28,858 bases of DNA from Stentor coeruleus (lineage: Eukaryota; Ciliophora; Heterotrichea; Heterotrichida; Stentoridae): positions 1-28,858 of the forward strand of contig MPUH01000938.1 of NCBI GenBank assembly GCA_001970955.1. The letters run 5' to 3'. The notes under the pieces are model-generated. The model had not been told where the DNA came from, did not search any database, and worked only from the letters and a program-made list of their open reading frames with translations. Every line of letters starts with the position of its first letter. The stretch's first letter is position 1. A program made the position numbers and the translations under genes. This document shows, in pieces, positions 16,602 to 26,062 of this stretch.

Positions 16602-18032
16602 TTAATGACCTTTAGTTATACTGATAATATAGCTAAGAGGGAAATCTTCTTCCGTAATAAGAAACTTATTCCTACAATTATTAGCAATTGTCATAATCTC
16701 TGAGTTTTCCTTATGAAACGATACCATAATATCAATATAAGAAGCTAAAGTTGCTATAGCGACACTTTTAACCCTATTTTCAATCTCTTCTTTTTCTTCA
16801 AATTCGTCAATGACTATTTCTTGTGCCTCTATTTCTTTCTTAATACTTTCTTCAACAAGTTCTTCCCAATAGTTCTCTTGTTTCCATATAAAATGTTGAA
16901 GTATTTGTTGTTGAATATATTCTTTATCTTTTTTATAAAATGTTTGAGATAATATTATGCATTGTCTAACACATGCAAAATTTCTATCAATACTCACAGA
17001 GTCTAAAACTAATCTAAAAAGTAGGCCAAGATCTTGAAAACTTTCATCAGGTATTAGAAACTTACCAAGTTTACGTTTTTCGTTCAAAAGGAGGATGAAT
17101 TGCTTTTTGCCTTCTTGAGAAGATATTCGATTTGTGAAAATTTGTAAATCTTCTTGTTTGAGAGGAATACCATTCCAGCAGTTGTTTAGTAATGAACGGA
17201 AATCTTCGTCGTAGATACAAGATTCTAGTTCTAAACCTATTTCTTGTTTGCGGATGTTTGAGTTACGAGATACAAACACTTCATCTGTAAAATCAGTACC
17301 TTTGAAGAGAAGTTTTTCTAAAGCTTCTAATTCAGATTCAAAACTTATTGTGTTGACCGATCTTGCTAGATTGTCTATATGCATTTTCATCGAATAAATA
17401 CAACTAGCATCACTCGACAACGTCCTTTGCATCGTGACTTTCAAAAACTTAAAACTTTCAATAATCTTCTGTTTAAACTCAGATAGTGATGGGACTATTT
17501 CTTCCTTAAAAACCGCATTATATTTGTTAAGCTTATTCAAAGCTACAAGATAAGCATCCAAAAAAGATGTCTCAGAACATAACATTTTTATAAAAGACGA
17601 TGATAATTTCCCTTCTTTTTCTTTTGGAGTTTTTATATACTTTTCTCTTGCCATTTGATGTTTTTTATTCAGTTTTTCTCTTTCCATTGCGAGTTTTTTT
17701 ATTTTTTTCTTCAATTGTTTCATTTCAGACTCATACTCAACTTGCATACTTTTCAAATTTACTAATAGTTCATTTGTAACATATTCACTATGAGAAGAAA
17801 AACAATCTGAAATTTCTAGCATTGAAGACTGGACTGATGAAAGATTTGATAAAAAAGGCCCTTTGAATCTGTCGAATATCGGCAACTTGCTGATTTTTTC
17901 TAAGCCTTTTGCATATAATTTGTCTAGGTCTGCTTTTTCTTTGAGATATTGTGAGAAGTCTTCAATTACTTTTAGTTTCTCATTCCAATATTCATGTAGT
18001 TCAGATGAGTACCTTAAAGCATCGTATATCAT
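16602..18032 (-). CDS. F-BAR domain protein with a C-terminal helical domain
   Basis: A 476-residue protein. The N-terminus is an FCH/F-BAR module: LHEYWNEKLKVIEDFSQYLK, then KADLDKLYAKGLEKISK (the conserved A-x-LEK-Y-A-K-x-L core) and a long antiparallel coiled coil to about residue 260. F-BAR dimers bind and bend membranes in endocytosis and at the cell cortex. The C-terminal 200 residues (LLNEKRKLGKFLI, DLGLLFRLVLDSV, YIQQQILQHFIWKQENYWEE) resemble the helical SBF2/KIAA0513-type domain with its late W...F/YW signature; this second assignment is weaker. There is no SH3 domain. It begins with the ATG at 18032 and stops at TAA; no intron is needed. Confidence 0.8.
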   Translation of the reverse strand: MIYDALRYSSELHEYWNEKLKVIEDFSQYLKEKADLDKLYAKGLEKISKLPIFDRFKGPFLSNLSSVQSSMLEISDCFSSHSEYVTNELLVNLKSMQVEYESEMKQLKKKIKKLAMEREKLNKKHQMAREKYIKTPKEKEGKLSSSFIKMLCSETSFLDAYLVALNKLNKYNAVFKEEIVPSLSEFKQKIIESFKFLKVTMQRTLSSDASCIYSMKMHIDNLARSVNTISFESELEALEKLLFKGTDFTDEVFVSRNSNIRKQEIGLELESCIYDEDFRSLLNNCWNGIPLKQEDLQIFTNRISSQEGKKQFILLLNEKRKLGKFLIPDESFQDLGLLFRLVLDSVSIDRNFACVRQCIILSQTFYKKDKEYIQQQILQHFIWKQENYWEELVEESIKKEIEAQEIVIDEFEEKEEIENRVKSVAIATLASYIDIMVSFHKENSEIMTIANNCRNKFLITEEDFPLSYIISITKGH

Positions 18033-18837
18033 TGTTTTAATAATATTATTGTCTGTAGTTTTTATAGGAAAATTTTTGATAGTTTAGGGGAAGATTTGTG
18101 TTAAAGTATGGATTTTTAAGAGGATTTGAGGATTGGGTGTTGAGGAAATTTAGGTTTTGGATTATAAGTTGGGTAAGTTTTTTGGTGGGTTTATTATTTA
18201 ACATTGCTTGTAAGTTGCTAAAATACTATTTTTCAAGATTCTTTTAGGTTTAAGAGAAGGATGAGGTTGATTAAGAAAAATTAGGAGAGAGGATTGTGTA
18301 ATTGTGAGGAATTGATATGGGCAATATTAGGTTTGGGTTTTATAGCTAATTTTGCCTTGGATTTAAATAGGTTGTTTGATAAGAAATATTTATGGGGTTT
18401 TTTGATTTTTGGTCATTTGATTAATTGGAGGTGGGTGAAGATTTTGAAAATTAGAAAATCTGAATATGAATTTTAAGTTAATATGTGGTAATGCGATTAG
18501 GTTTGAAGTAATATTGTTTAGCATTAAAGCTATGAAATAAGTCTCCAAAATGTTACTAAAAATGACTAAAATCAAAATAGAAACAAAATCAAATATTCAA
18601 ACACAACTAGCATTTGCTCAAAATCAAAATCAAAAACACATAAAATTAAATTCAAATCAAATTCAAACAAAAATCTATATCAACTCCCAATACTACCACT
18701 AAAATTTTTTTTTTTTCATTCTTCGCTAATCTAAATTAATCAACAACCTCAACAAAAATCAATATCTAACCTATCATATTCTTCATAAAACATATTATAT
18801 TTACTACCTATTCCTAATAATTTATAATAATATTTCC
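18033..18837. other. Intergenic region with a sharp composition switch
   Basis: About 805 bp between two minus-strand genes. From 18033 to about 18540 the plus strand is G-rich and C-poor (upstream of the F-BAR gene). From 18541 on it is C/A-rich and G-poor (3' flank of the next gene), with AAAATCAAA-like simple sequence at about 18570-18680 and a T run near 18703-18717. The 60-residue frames here look spurious. Confidence 0.55.
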
Positions 18838-19359
18838 TTAAGGACTATGTTTTCTTTTTTTATAATAGCTTTGAATCCTAATATCATTCTGTTTATCTAT
18901 ATTGCTCTTAATAAATTTTGGTAGTTTACTTTCAGTTTTGACTGGAAATTTTATTTTTAAAGGAATCGGTGTTTTAGACAATACAAATAATTCACTCCTC
19001 ATTTTAGATGTATTCCTAGTAATTTTACTCATATTCATCTCATAAGGACTTAAGCTTTTGTTCATCTTATTTTCTCCAAAATAATTCTGCCTTCTAGAAA
19101 TTGATCCTTTAAAGGTATCTTTGTTCATACAAGACTTCAGTAAGTGAACTTTTTTACGAGGAAATCTATAATTTTTGTTTACTTTTGAACTTGCAAACCT
19201 CCTATTAATTTCATCACGCCAGGATTTTGTTATATCATTGTTGGCATCTATTTCGACTAGGTAAGAGTTTTGACTAGACTTTGAAGAAGCCTCGATTTGA
19301 AAATCTCCAGGGATTTCAAAAAGATTTTTTAGCGGAAAAGCTTTGTTTAGTGAATACAA
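18838..19359 (-). CDS. Small basic protein of unknown function
   Basis: A 173-residue Lys/Arg/Ser/Asn-rich protein without hydrophobic segments, mostly disordered by composition. Recognisable stretches are a Phe/Pro-containing N-terminus (AFPLKNLFEIPGDFQIE), a short helix (KSWRDEINRRFAS), and a basic tail (YYKKRKHSP). I know no family. The frame is long for such AT-rich DNA, uses C-rich codons near its 5' end, and is flanked by the composition pattern typical of genes here, which supports coding. The stop is TAA. Confidence 0.55.
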   Translation of the reverse strand: MYSLNKAFPLKNLFEIPGDFQIEASSKSSQNSYLVEIDANNDITKSWRDEINRRFASSKVNKNYRFPRKKVHLLKSCMNKDTFKGSISRRQNYFGENKMNKSLSPYEMNMSKITRNTSKMRSELFVLSKTPIPLKIKFPVKTESKLPKFIKSNIDKQNDIRIQSYYKKRKHSP

Positions 19360-20032
19360 TTTTATTACATTGAGGATATATGTAATAATTAAAATTTTGA
19401 TTGTAATTGAGGAGAATAAATAATTAAATTATGTGAATGAATTTGTAGATTAATGTGATATTTTGTTGATATTATAGTAGCTATGATTATAATTTTTATC
19501 TTGCAATTAAATCAAGTATGAATTATATCTGAACCTTACAAAGTATACTGCCAATAAATATTTTTTAGAATTATTAAATGATCATCCTGTGAAAATGATT
19601 AAACAAATAGGTCTTAATAGAATACTGATAGTTATAAAAAATATTAAATGGATCTTATTAAATCATGTCCTAATACCTATACTTAATATCTAACGAATTA
19701 TACTTTATAATATTTTAATTTAAATACAACTTATACATATTTCTACCATATACCTATATGTATTATCTAAAAAATTAAAGCCATCATTCATAAACTGTTA
19801 TAATAACAAAAATATCACTCAAAAATATGATTTTCTATAACCCTAACAACAGTCCATAACCATGGCAATCATAAAACCTAATTTCATCTAAAATCTTTTT
19901 TGTTTTTCTAAAACCCAATTAAAATATTTCATCCTTAAAATCCTCACTAACTCTATTCTATTTTTACCTAAACATATTTATTTCAATAAAATCTCGAATC
20001 AATAATCAAATTCTAATATACATTAATAAACT
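19360..20032. other. Divergent intergenic region
   Basis: About 670 bp between the divergent small basic protein gene and the K+ channel gene. The last 200 bp are C-rich and G-poor on the plus strand, the usual leader composition. No gene, RNA or strong motif seen. Confidence 0.5.
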
Positions 20033-22042
20033 ATGCAATCCGAAAAAGAAAAACACTCTGCAATACTTGGTATGGATTTCGACATTTTCTCATCAGAACT
20101 GCAAAGCTCAAACAAGCAAGACGAGCCGAAATCCCTAAAAAAAATTCTTGAAAAGTTAACCTATACTAAAACCAAATACAAAGAAGTCTGGCGTAGGGCT
20201 CGAATGAAACTAAAATTTAAATCAATAATCTCAAAGTTATACAAAGAAATGCAATTTTTCAGTGGAGATACAAAGACCATCTTCCACAAAGACGAAATTA
20301 TAAGTAAACTCATAAAAAACCATGGAGTGACTGAAACCCTTATGTATATTGATCACTTATCTTCATTCATGTTCCATCCAAACAACAAGTTTCGTGAAGC
20401 TTGGAACGGTATGATTTCAATGCTCCTCTTATACACAGCAACAATAATGCCTTTAAGTATGGCATTTTTCGAATCCGATAGCCAAGACCAATGGTATTAC
20501 CTCGACTTAATCTTAGACGTTTTATTCTTCTGTGATATCTTAGTAACTTTAAACACAGCATATTTTGATCAATGTGGGGTGTTGATCTCTAAGCGTAGTA
20601 CAATATTTTGGAAGTATTTCAAGTCTTGGTTTTGGATTGACCTTGTGTCTTGTATTCCATTTAATCTGATATCAGGAAGTCGTCGAAGTTATAATAGTTT
20701 ATTAAGACTAGCCCGATTACCTCGACTAGCAAAGCTTTTAAGATTATCCCGGCTCTTAAAAGTTTTGAAAAATGGAAATAGCAACAGTAGTTTTATGAGA
20801 AAAATAGAAGATACCCTTGATATAAAAACATCAGCCATGAGATTATTTCAAGGGTTTATGACCGCTGTGGTTCTTTTACATTTAATGGCATGTTTATGGT
20901 TTTACTCAGCAAGATTTCAGGATTTTGATGTAAATACTTGGGTTGTCAAATATGGATATATAGATTTGGATATAGGAAGTCTATATTTAAGATCTTTATA
21001 TTTTATTATGACAACATTAGCTACAGTAGGCTATGGGGATATAGCCGCAAATAATGATTTGGAACGTATTTTAGTTATAATTTGGATCATAATCGTTATG
21101 TTTTTCATGACTTTCAATATCAGTAGCATGTCAAATATGATGTCAAGTATTGATACTAAAGATAGCATAATGCAATATAAAATATCTGTCATTGACGATT
21201 TTTGTAAAGAGTCTAAACTGAGTAAAGAATTAAGGATTAAGCTTAAAGATGCTTTGAAATACTCAACAGAAAATAATGGAGGAAGTTTGTATAATAAACA
21301 AGAAATAATACTAGAATTACCTAAAAAACTTAGATTTGAAGTATCATTAGCTATGCATAAAGGTTATGCAAGGGAAATTAATTTTTTTCAAGAACAAGAC
21401 CCGGTTTTTGTGTCGAATTTAATACCTTTATTGATATCCCAAAGATTTAGAGCTGGGAATGTTATTTATAAGGAAGGTGATCATCCTGATGAAGTTTATT
21501 TTGTTGTTAGTGGCAGGGTTGGGTTTGGTTTTAGTGAGAAAATGGTTATTTTTCAGCAGGTTTTTAAACATGAAGATTTTGGACATATTGAGATTTTTTT
21601 ATCTTCCCCAAGGATTTTTTCAACAAAAGCAATGATAAATACTGAAGTTTTCACATTGAAAAAAAACCTTCTGCAAAATATATTAAGAAGATTTCCGCTT
21701 ATAGAACATGAACTGAAGAAAAAAGCTGAAAAGGAAAAAATGAAAAGTTTAAGGAATATTATTGAAGTCAAAGTTATATTCCAACTGAAACAATATAATA
21801 AAATCAATGAATTAAGTGTTAAGGATCTTAATGAGTATATCAATGATAGGTTTATTGAGTATCAGAAAACATGGAGAGATTTTGAAACTGAAGAAATCGG
21901 CTCAGCTGATCTGCTTTTAACAACAGATACATTAAGTAAGAAAATAGATGTATTATGGGAATTATATGGGAAAATAGATACTAATGTCCAGACTATAGCA
22001 GAAAAAATTCTTCCAAGTGATGTTGATAACAATTATAACTAA
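20033..22042 (+). CDS. Six-helix K+ channel with cyclic-nucleotide-binding fold (EAG/HCN/CNG type)
   Basis: A 669-residue plasma-membrane channel. A cytosolic N-terminus of about 115 residues is followed by S1-S6. S4 carries regular positive charges (RLARLPRLAKLLRLSRLLK, about residues 225-245). The pore has TLATVGYGD (TVGYGD at about 331-336), a K+-selective filter. After S6 come a C-linker and a CNBD (about 465-560) with FRAGNVIYKEGDHPDEVYFVVSGRVGF. The phosphate-binding cassette reads FGHIEIFLSSPRIFSTKAM: the usual FGE glutamate is His and the R-T/A pair is altered, so direct cAMP/cGMP gating is doubtful. Ciliates have very large families of such channels, which set membrane potential and ciliary beating. 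No intron; the stop is TAA. Confidence 0.93.
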   Translation: MQSEKEKHSAILGMDFDIFSSELQSSNKQDEPKSLKKILEKLTYTKTKYKEVWRRARMKLKFKSIISKLYKEMQFFSGDTKTIFHKDEIISKLIKNHGVTETLMYIDHLSSFMFHPNNKFREAWNGMISMLLLYTATIMPLSMAFFESDSQDQWYYLDLILDVLFFCDILVTLNTAYFDQCGVLISKRSTIFWKYFKSWFWIDLVSCIPFNLISGSRRSYNSLLRLARLPRLAKLLRLSRLLKVLKNGNSNSSFMRKIEDTLDIKTSAMRLFQGFMTAVVLLHLMACLWFYSARFQDFDVNTWVVKYGYIDLDIGSLYLRSLYFIMTTLATVGYGDIAANNDLERILVIIWIIIVMFFMTFNISSMSNMMSSIDTKDSIMQYKISVIDDFCKESKLSKELRIKLKDALKYSTENNGGSLYNKQEIILELPKKLRFEVSLAMHKGYAREINFFQEQDPVFVSNLIPLLISQRFRAGNVIYKEGDHPDEVYFVVSGRVGFGFSEKMVIFQQVFKHEDFGHIEIFLSSPRIFSTKAMINTEVFTLKKNLLQNILRRFPLIEHELKKKAEKEKMKSLRNIIEVKVIFQLKQYNKINELSVKDLNEYINDRFIEYQKTWRDFETEEIGSADLLLTTDTLSKKIDVLWELYGKIDTNVQTIAEKILPSDVDNNYN

Positions 22043-22538
22043 TTAATAAAAAGTTTATGTAAAAAGGCTTAAAAGAGAATTTTTTTAGTTTAAAATAATT
22101 TTGAATGGTTAATTGTGAATTAGTTTAGACTAATATATTGAGTGTATAGACATCTTAAAAATATTTTTCTATAAGCTAAGAGTGTACTTTTTTTAATAAT
22201 CAGAATCGAGTTTTCTTATATAATCATATAATTATAATATAAGGTTTGTGAGGACTAGTTTAAAGTATATATAATATTAAAAATAAAACTTTATGTAAAT
22301 GATTGATTCTTATAAAATTACTAGGTACATATACTACCAAAAAATCTTTTAAATGTTTTTATATCGAATTGAGCTATAATAGTTTCTGCTAGGGTCAAGC
22401 TAGTATTTCTTAAATCATTGAATTTATCAGTGCTGGATAAAACTGGTTTACTAAAAAATAATTTCAGTTAAGTATTATCATATAAGAACTCTGATATTTG
22501 ATATTATACTGAAAAAGGGGGGTAGTGCTATCATATTT
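22043..22538. other. Intergenic, AT-rich
   Basis: About 500 bp between two plus-strand genes, with long AT stretches. The only clear feature is the palindrome at 22528-22545, listed separately. Confidence 0.5.
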
Positions 22539-22545
22539 ATGATAG
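22528..22545. promoter_or_regulatory. 18-bp palindrome upstream of the CENP-B-like gene
   Basis: CTATCATATTTATGATAG consists of two perfect 8-bp arms with a 2-bp centre, following a G6 run. It lies 27 bp before the preferred start codon of a DNA-binding protein gene and overlaps an earlier in-frame ATG. It could be a binding site, perhaps autoregulatory; this is speculation. Confidence 0.3.
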
Positions 22546-22571
22546 GGTTTATAATTTATAACATATCGTCA

Positions 22572-23279
22572 ATGGACCTTAATCTACCTACCAAAAGAAA
22601 CATAAGAAAAAGACGTGACGTGACAATAAAAAAAAAACTAGAAATCATTAATTACTACGAAAAAAACCAATCAGTATCTCATGCTGATATCGCTAATATT
22701 TTCAAACTAAATAGATCAACAATATCTAAAATCCTGTCAAAAAAAGAAAGTTTTCTAGAAAAAAAATATAACACAAGAGAATTAAACATAATAAGAATTA
22801 GGTCTGGCAAATATTCTGATATTGAACTAGCTATTTTTTCATGGTTAAGTCTTAATGAAACTAAAGAATATAAAATACCATATAAAACTATCAAAGATAA
22901 AGCTATTGAATTTAGAGATAAACTTTTATCAGATATAAATAAAAATGAAGATATTGAAAGGTTAAAAGATTTCAAGGCATCAATTTGTTGGGCTAAGAAA
23001 TTTAAGTTAAGATATCAAAGTAAATTAGATAAATTGTGTAAGAAAGAAATAGTTATTGATACGTCACAAGATGAAAAACCTAATGAGGAATTTGAACAGA
23101 ATCCTGGGCAAAGTCAACCTGAAAATATTGATATAAATCAACAGATGGGTTTTTTTGAAACTATATCTAAGAGAAATACTCAAAAAGATGATGACATTTT
23201 TGTAGAAATTAAGTATGAAGCAGATGATGATATAGGAGGTGGAAATTTGTATAGGATTGATATGTTTAGAGCATGCTAA
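22572..23279 (+). CDS. CENP-B/Pogo-type DNA-binding protein without transposase domain
   Basis: A 235-residue protein. Residues of about 16-65 form a psq-type helix-turn-helix (VTIKKKLEIINYYEKNQSV, then HADIANIFKLNRSTISKIL). Residues of about 80-148 match the second CENP-B/Tc5 helix-turn-helix, with DIELAIFSWLSLNE and the closing FKASICWAKKFKLRYQ (family form F-x-x-S-x-GW-x-x-RF-x-x-R). Pogo/Tigger transposases carry these two domains before a DDE endonuclease; here the rest is a short acidic tail, so only DNA binding is retained. It may be a domesticated regulator or a truncated element. An earlier in-frame ATG at 22539 exists, but 22572 is preferred because the extra residues are hydrophobic and AT-coded. 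A GT...AG 15-mer lies at 23038-23052. Confidence 0.82.
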   Translation: MDLNLPTKRNIRKRRDVTIKKKLEIINYYEKNQSVSHADIANIFKLNRSTISKILSKKESFLEKKYNTRELNIIRIRSGKYSDIELAIFSWLSLNETKEYKIPYKTIKDKAIEFRDKLLSDINKNEDIERLKDFKASICWAKKFKLRYQSKLDKLCKKEIVIDTSQDEKPNEEFEQNPGQSQPENIDINQQMGFFETISKRNTQKDDDIFVEIKYEADDDIGGGNLYRIDMFRAC

Positions 23280-23409
23280 GTTAAATAATAAAGATATTAA
23301 TATTATAAAATAAACATTAGATTTATAATTAGATTTTTTATATCCAAAATCTATTCACCTTACCAAAAATTCTTTCAACCACAATTAATTATTATTATAA
23401 TTTTAAATT

Positions 23410-24375
23410 CTATCTGTTCTTACTCTCTTCATTCACTCTTTTTGAAGGAGAAATCCTTGGAAGCCTATCTCTATCCCTAGCAAAATTCAATATCGTCCAA
23501 TCATAAATATTATCATACTGAAAATTTTCTCTAAAAAACAATTCCTTAAACATCTTCTTAAAATATACATAATCCGGTTTTTCCGTGAATTTCAATGCCC
23601 TAGTATAATTAAGTAGATTCAAAAATTCAACAGGACATCTCGAGCATAAGTTTTCTGGTATAGTTTCCACTTTACATTGCATAATCCTCGCATATTTTTC
23701 CTTTTTATTATAAGCTCTAAGTCCTTGCCAAGGTAATACCCCTTTTAAAAAATAAATCATAACATAAGCCAAACCTTCTAAATCATCTCTTCTAGACTGT
23801 TCAATACCCATATGTGTATTTATAGATGCATATCTTGCTGTACCTGTTAAGGTTTTTCCATCACGATAAGGTATATGAGTACCCAACCTATAATCTTTAT
23901 ATCTTTTAGCAAGACCAAAGTCAATAATATAGATTATATTAGCTTTTCTCCCAAGGCCAATAAGAAAATTATCAGGTTTGATATCTCTATGAATAAACCC
24001 TTCATTATGTATAAATTCAAGTTTGGTTATTATTTGATCAAAAAGCATAAGACAGGTTTTTAATGTAAAAGTTCTACTGCAAAATGTAAAGAGATCTTCT
24101 AAAGATGGACCAAGTAAGTCCATTACTAAAACGTGATAATCTCCTTCTATACCTGTCCAATGAATGTTTGGGATACCAGAATGACCTTGGAGATAAGAGT
24201 AAATTTTTGCTTCTGACATAAGCTGTTGATGACGCGATCGTACATGTTCTAATTTTATTGCAACTTCATCTTTGGTTTGAGAATTAGTGCCGAGAAATAT
24301 TTCCCCAAAACTCCCGTTACCGATTTTACCCCCAAGGATGTACTGCCCACCTACTCTGAGTTCAGATGATTTCAT
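23410..24375 (-). CDS. Casein kinase 1 family protein kinase
   Basis: A 321-residue Ser/Thr kinase. All catalytic elements are present: the glycine loop [20 protein letters not shown] (Lys41), [10 protein letters not shown] (Asp131), IDFGLAK (Asp152), and the CK1-specific signature [25 protein letters not shown], including the SIN triplet that replaces [14 protein letters not shown] in the hinge region is also typical. The C-terminal extension is short and basic ([14 protein letters not shown]), without a lipid-attachment motif. CK1 kinases phosphorylate acidic or pre-phosphorylated sites and act in many pathways, so a specific role cannot be given. The gene faces the CENP-B-like gene (130 bp between stops) and is divergent from the coiled-coil gene at 24661 (285 bp). 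Confidence 0.96.
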   Translation of the reverse strand: MKSSELRVGGQYILGGKIGNGSFGEIFLGTNSQTKDEVAIKLEHVRSRHQQLMSEAKIYSYLQGHSGIPNIHWTGIEGDYHVLVMDLLGPSLEDLFTFCSRTFTLKTCLMLFDQIITKLEFIHNEGFIHRDIKPDNFLIGLGRKANIIYIIDFGLAKRYKDYRLGTHIPYRDGKTLTGTARYASINTHMGIEQSRRDDLEGLAYVMIYFLKGVLPWQGLRAYNKKEKYARIMQCKVETIPENLCSRCPVEFLNLLNYTRALKFTEKPDYVYFKKMFKELFFRENFQYDNIYDWTILNFARDRDRLPRISPSKRVNEESKNR

Positions 24376-24660
24376 TTTTTTAGATTTTTTATATAAAGTT
24401 GAGTTGTTTTTTTAAGTAAATTATGTGAGAGGAAGGTTGGTTTTTTATATAATTTGTTGTGATTAGGTTTTTTTATTGGAAGAATTTTGCTTGGTAAAAA
24501 AAAATAGTTAAAATTGAAGATTAAGGTTTATAATGTATGTGAAAAAAACTTGGTGAAAAATTTGGTCAATCGGTTTATATTTTAAAAAGTTATTCTGCTA
24601 TTTTAATTTGTTTTTATTATAAGAAAACACTAATATTATTACCTTAGATAATTATAACTT

Positions 24661-26046
24661 ATGAGCTATGTTATAGATGTAACTAGGGAAAGTATCAAAA
24701 AAGCTATGAAAATCCTTGGTATCAACCCTGAAGAACTTATAAAAAAATACCCTGACGACTTCGCAAGCAAAAGCACAGACGAAAACATCAAAAACATTCG
24801 CTACAACTTTTTCCAACGCAAACAACAAGAACTTATTAGACAAATCAAATCCCATATGCAAGAAAAACATCGACGACACCTTGAAAAATCCAAAGATATA
24901 AACACCCCGACTTATGCTGTGACTGAAACCTCAGATCTTTCCAAAATCGAAAACAATTTCATAGCTCGGGTAAAAGAAAAGCATAAAACCCTAGCCAATA
25001 AGTATCTTTTAGATGTTATAGAAAACATAAAAGAAGTTAAAGCTTTAGAAACTAAATTGCAAAAAGGGAAAAAAAACAGGGAAAGCTCTAGATCAGCCGT
25101 TAGTAGACAACGAATCAGAATGCAGGAATTTAAAAAATTGCAAACTGAAAACTATGAAAGGCAGCAAAAAGCTCAAGATATAAACAACAAAAGCACCCCA
25201 AGACTAGAAAATGTTGGAATTTTCAATGAGTTAATGAAAACCAAAAAAAAAGCTAGTTATTCACCAACACCTCTTGTAAGAACAAACTCAAATTCTGATA
25301 CAGAAATCGATAGTCTTATGAGAAAACATGAAGAAAAAATGGATAAATCAGCACATATCTACAATTCTTTCCTAAAAAACAAAAAAAAAGCTATATCTCG
25401 AATACTAGAAAGGTCTTTAAAAACTACAAAAAACAATAAATTTGACAAAACTGAAGATTACAATGAAAAACTTGTTAGAATTGTAGAAAAAACTTATAAA
25501 GCTGACAAAAGGCGTGATGACATTATAAAAACTCAAACAGAAAAAAGAATCAAACAAAAAGAAATCCAAGACCAAAGACGCTCTTTAACTAGGAATAAAA
25601 TGGATGAACAACAAAAAGATATGGAAAAAAAATACAAAGAAATTGAAGAAAAAATACGCAGGTCTGAACAGTTCTTAGAAAAAAGACATGACAAATGGCT
25701 GAAAGAACAAGAAATCAGAAATGAAATACAAAGACTAAAAGATGAAGAAACTCTTATGAACGCTGAACGTAAAAAGCGTATCTCGTAACTTATAAACAGA
25801 AAATATCGTAGAGATTTAATAATAGAAAAACAAATCGATGACACAAATCGTATACAAATAATGAAAGAAGAAAGAGAATCAGAAGTTAAGAAGAAAATGG
25901 AACTAGCAGCAAAGTCTATGATAGAAAAAGAGAGATATTATGAAACAATAACAGTTATAAACAGAACTCCAGAGTCGAAAATTTATTCAAAAAACAAAAA
26001 ACTCCCTGGGTCACAAAAGATAAAAATTTTAATAGATGATTTATGA
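24661..26046 (+). CDS. Long coiled-coil protein with one 15-nt intron
   Basis: A spliced product of about 456 residues. The first frame ends at a TAA in ATCTCGTAACTT; excising the 15-nt intron 25785-25799 joins it to a second frame that runs on to a TGA at 26044-26046. The N-terminus (MSYVIDVTRESIKKAMKIL, then GINPEELIKKYPDDF) forms a small helical module of a kind found at the start of many ciliate coiled-coil proteins. The rest is highly charged helix, with heptad-like Lys/Glu-rich stretches from about residue 95 to 430. A cytoskeletal or basal-body role is plausible but unproven. It converges on the PDI-like gene with only 16 bp between stop codons. Confidence 0.82.
25785..25799 (+). other. 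15-nt intron of coiled-coil gene
   Basis: GTAACTTATAAACAG, phase 2, splicing TC to A (Ser). Retention gives an immediate in-frame TAA. Excision joins two open frames of the same charged composition. Confidence 0.87.
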
Positions 26047-26062
26047 AATAAAAATTACTGAT
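26047..26062. terminator. 16-bp convergent gene end
   Basis: Only 16 bp separate the stop codons of two convergent genes. AATAAA follows the plus-strand stop (26047-26052), and AATAAA on the minus strand overlaps the PDI-like stop (26062-26067). Both transcripts must end inside, or antisense to, the neighbour. AATAAA is frequent in AT-rich DNA, so its role is unproven. Confidence 0.4.

Noticed and set aside
18294..18575. Two opposite frames of about 60 residues between the F-BAR and basic-protein genes
   Set aside because: They lie in the G-rich leader of the F-BAR gene. The hydrophobic translations reflect base composition, and no start context or homology is evident.
20553..20568. 16-nt GTAA...CAG segment in the K+ channel
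   Set aside because: Removing 16 nt would shift the frame, and the segment encodes part of the conserved S2-S3 region (ILVTLNTAYF).
21250..21330. Further introns in the K+ channel, SRP receptor and kinase genes
   Set aside because: Their frames are open and family motifs are continuous. GT...AG segments found there are not 15 nt long or fall in conserved motifs.
21553..21843. Antisense frame inside the K+ channel CNBD
   Set aside because: Its Phe/Ser/Leu-rich translation is the complement of Lys/Glu-rich coding sequence.
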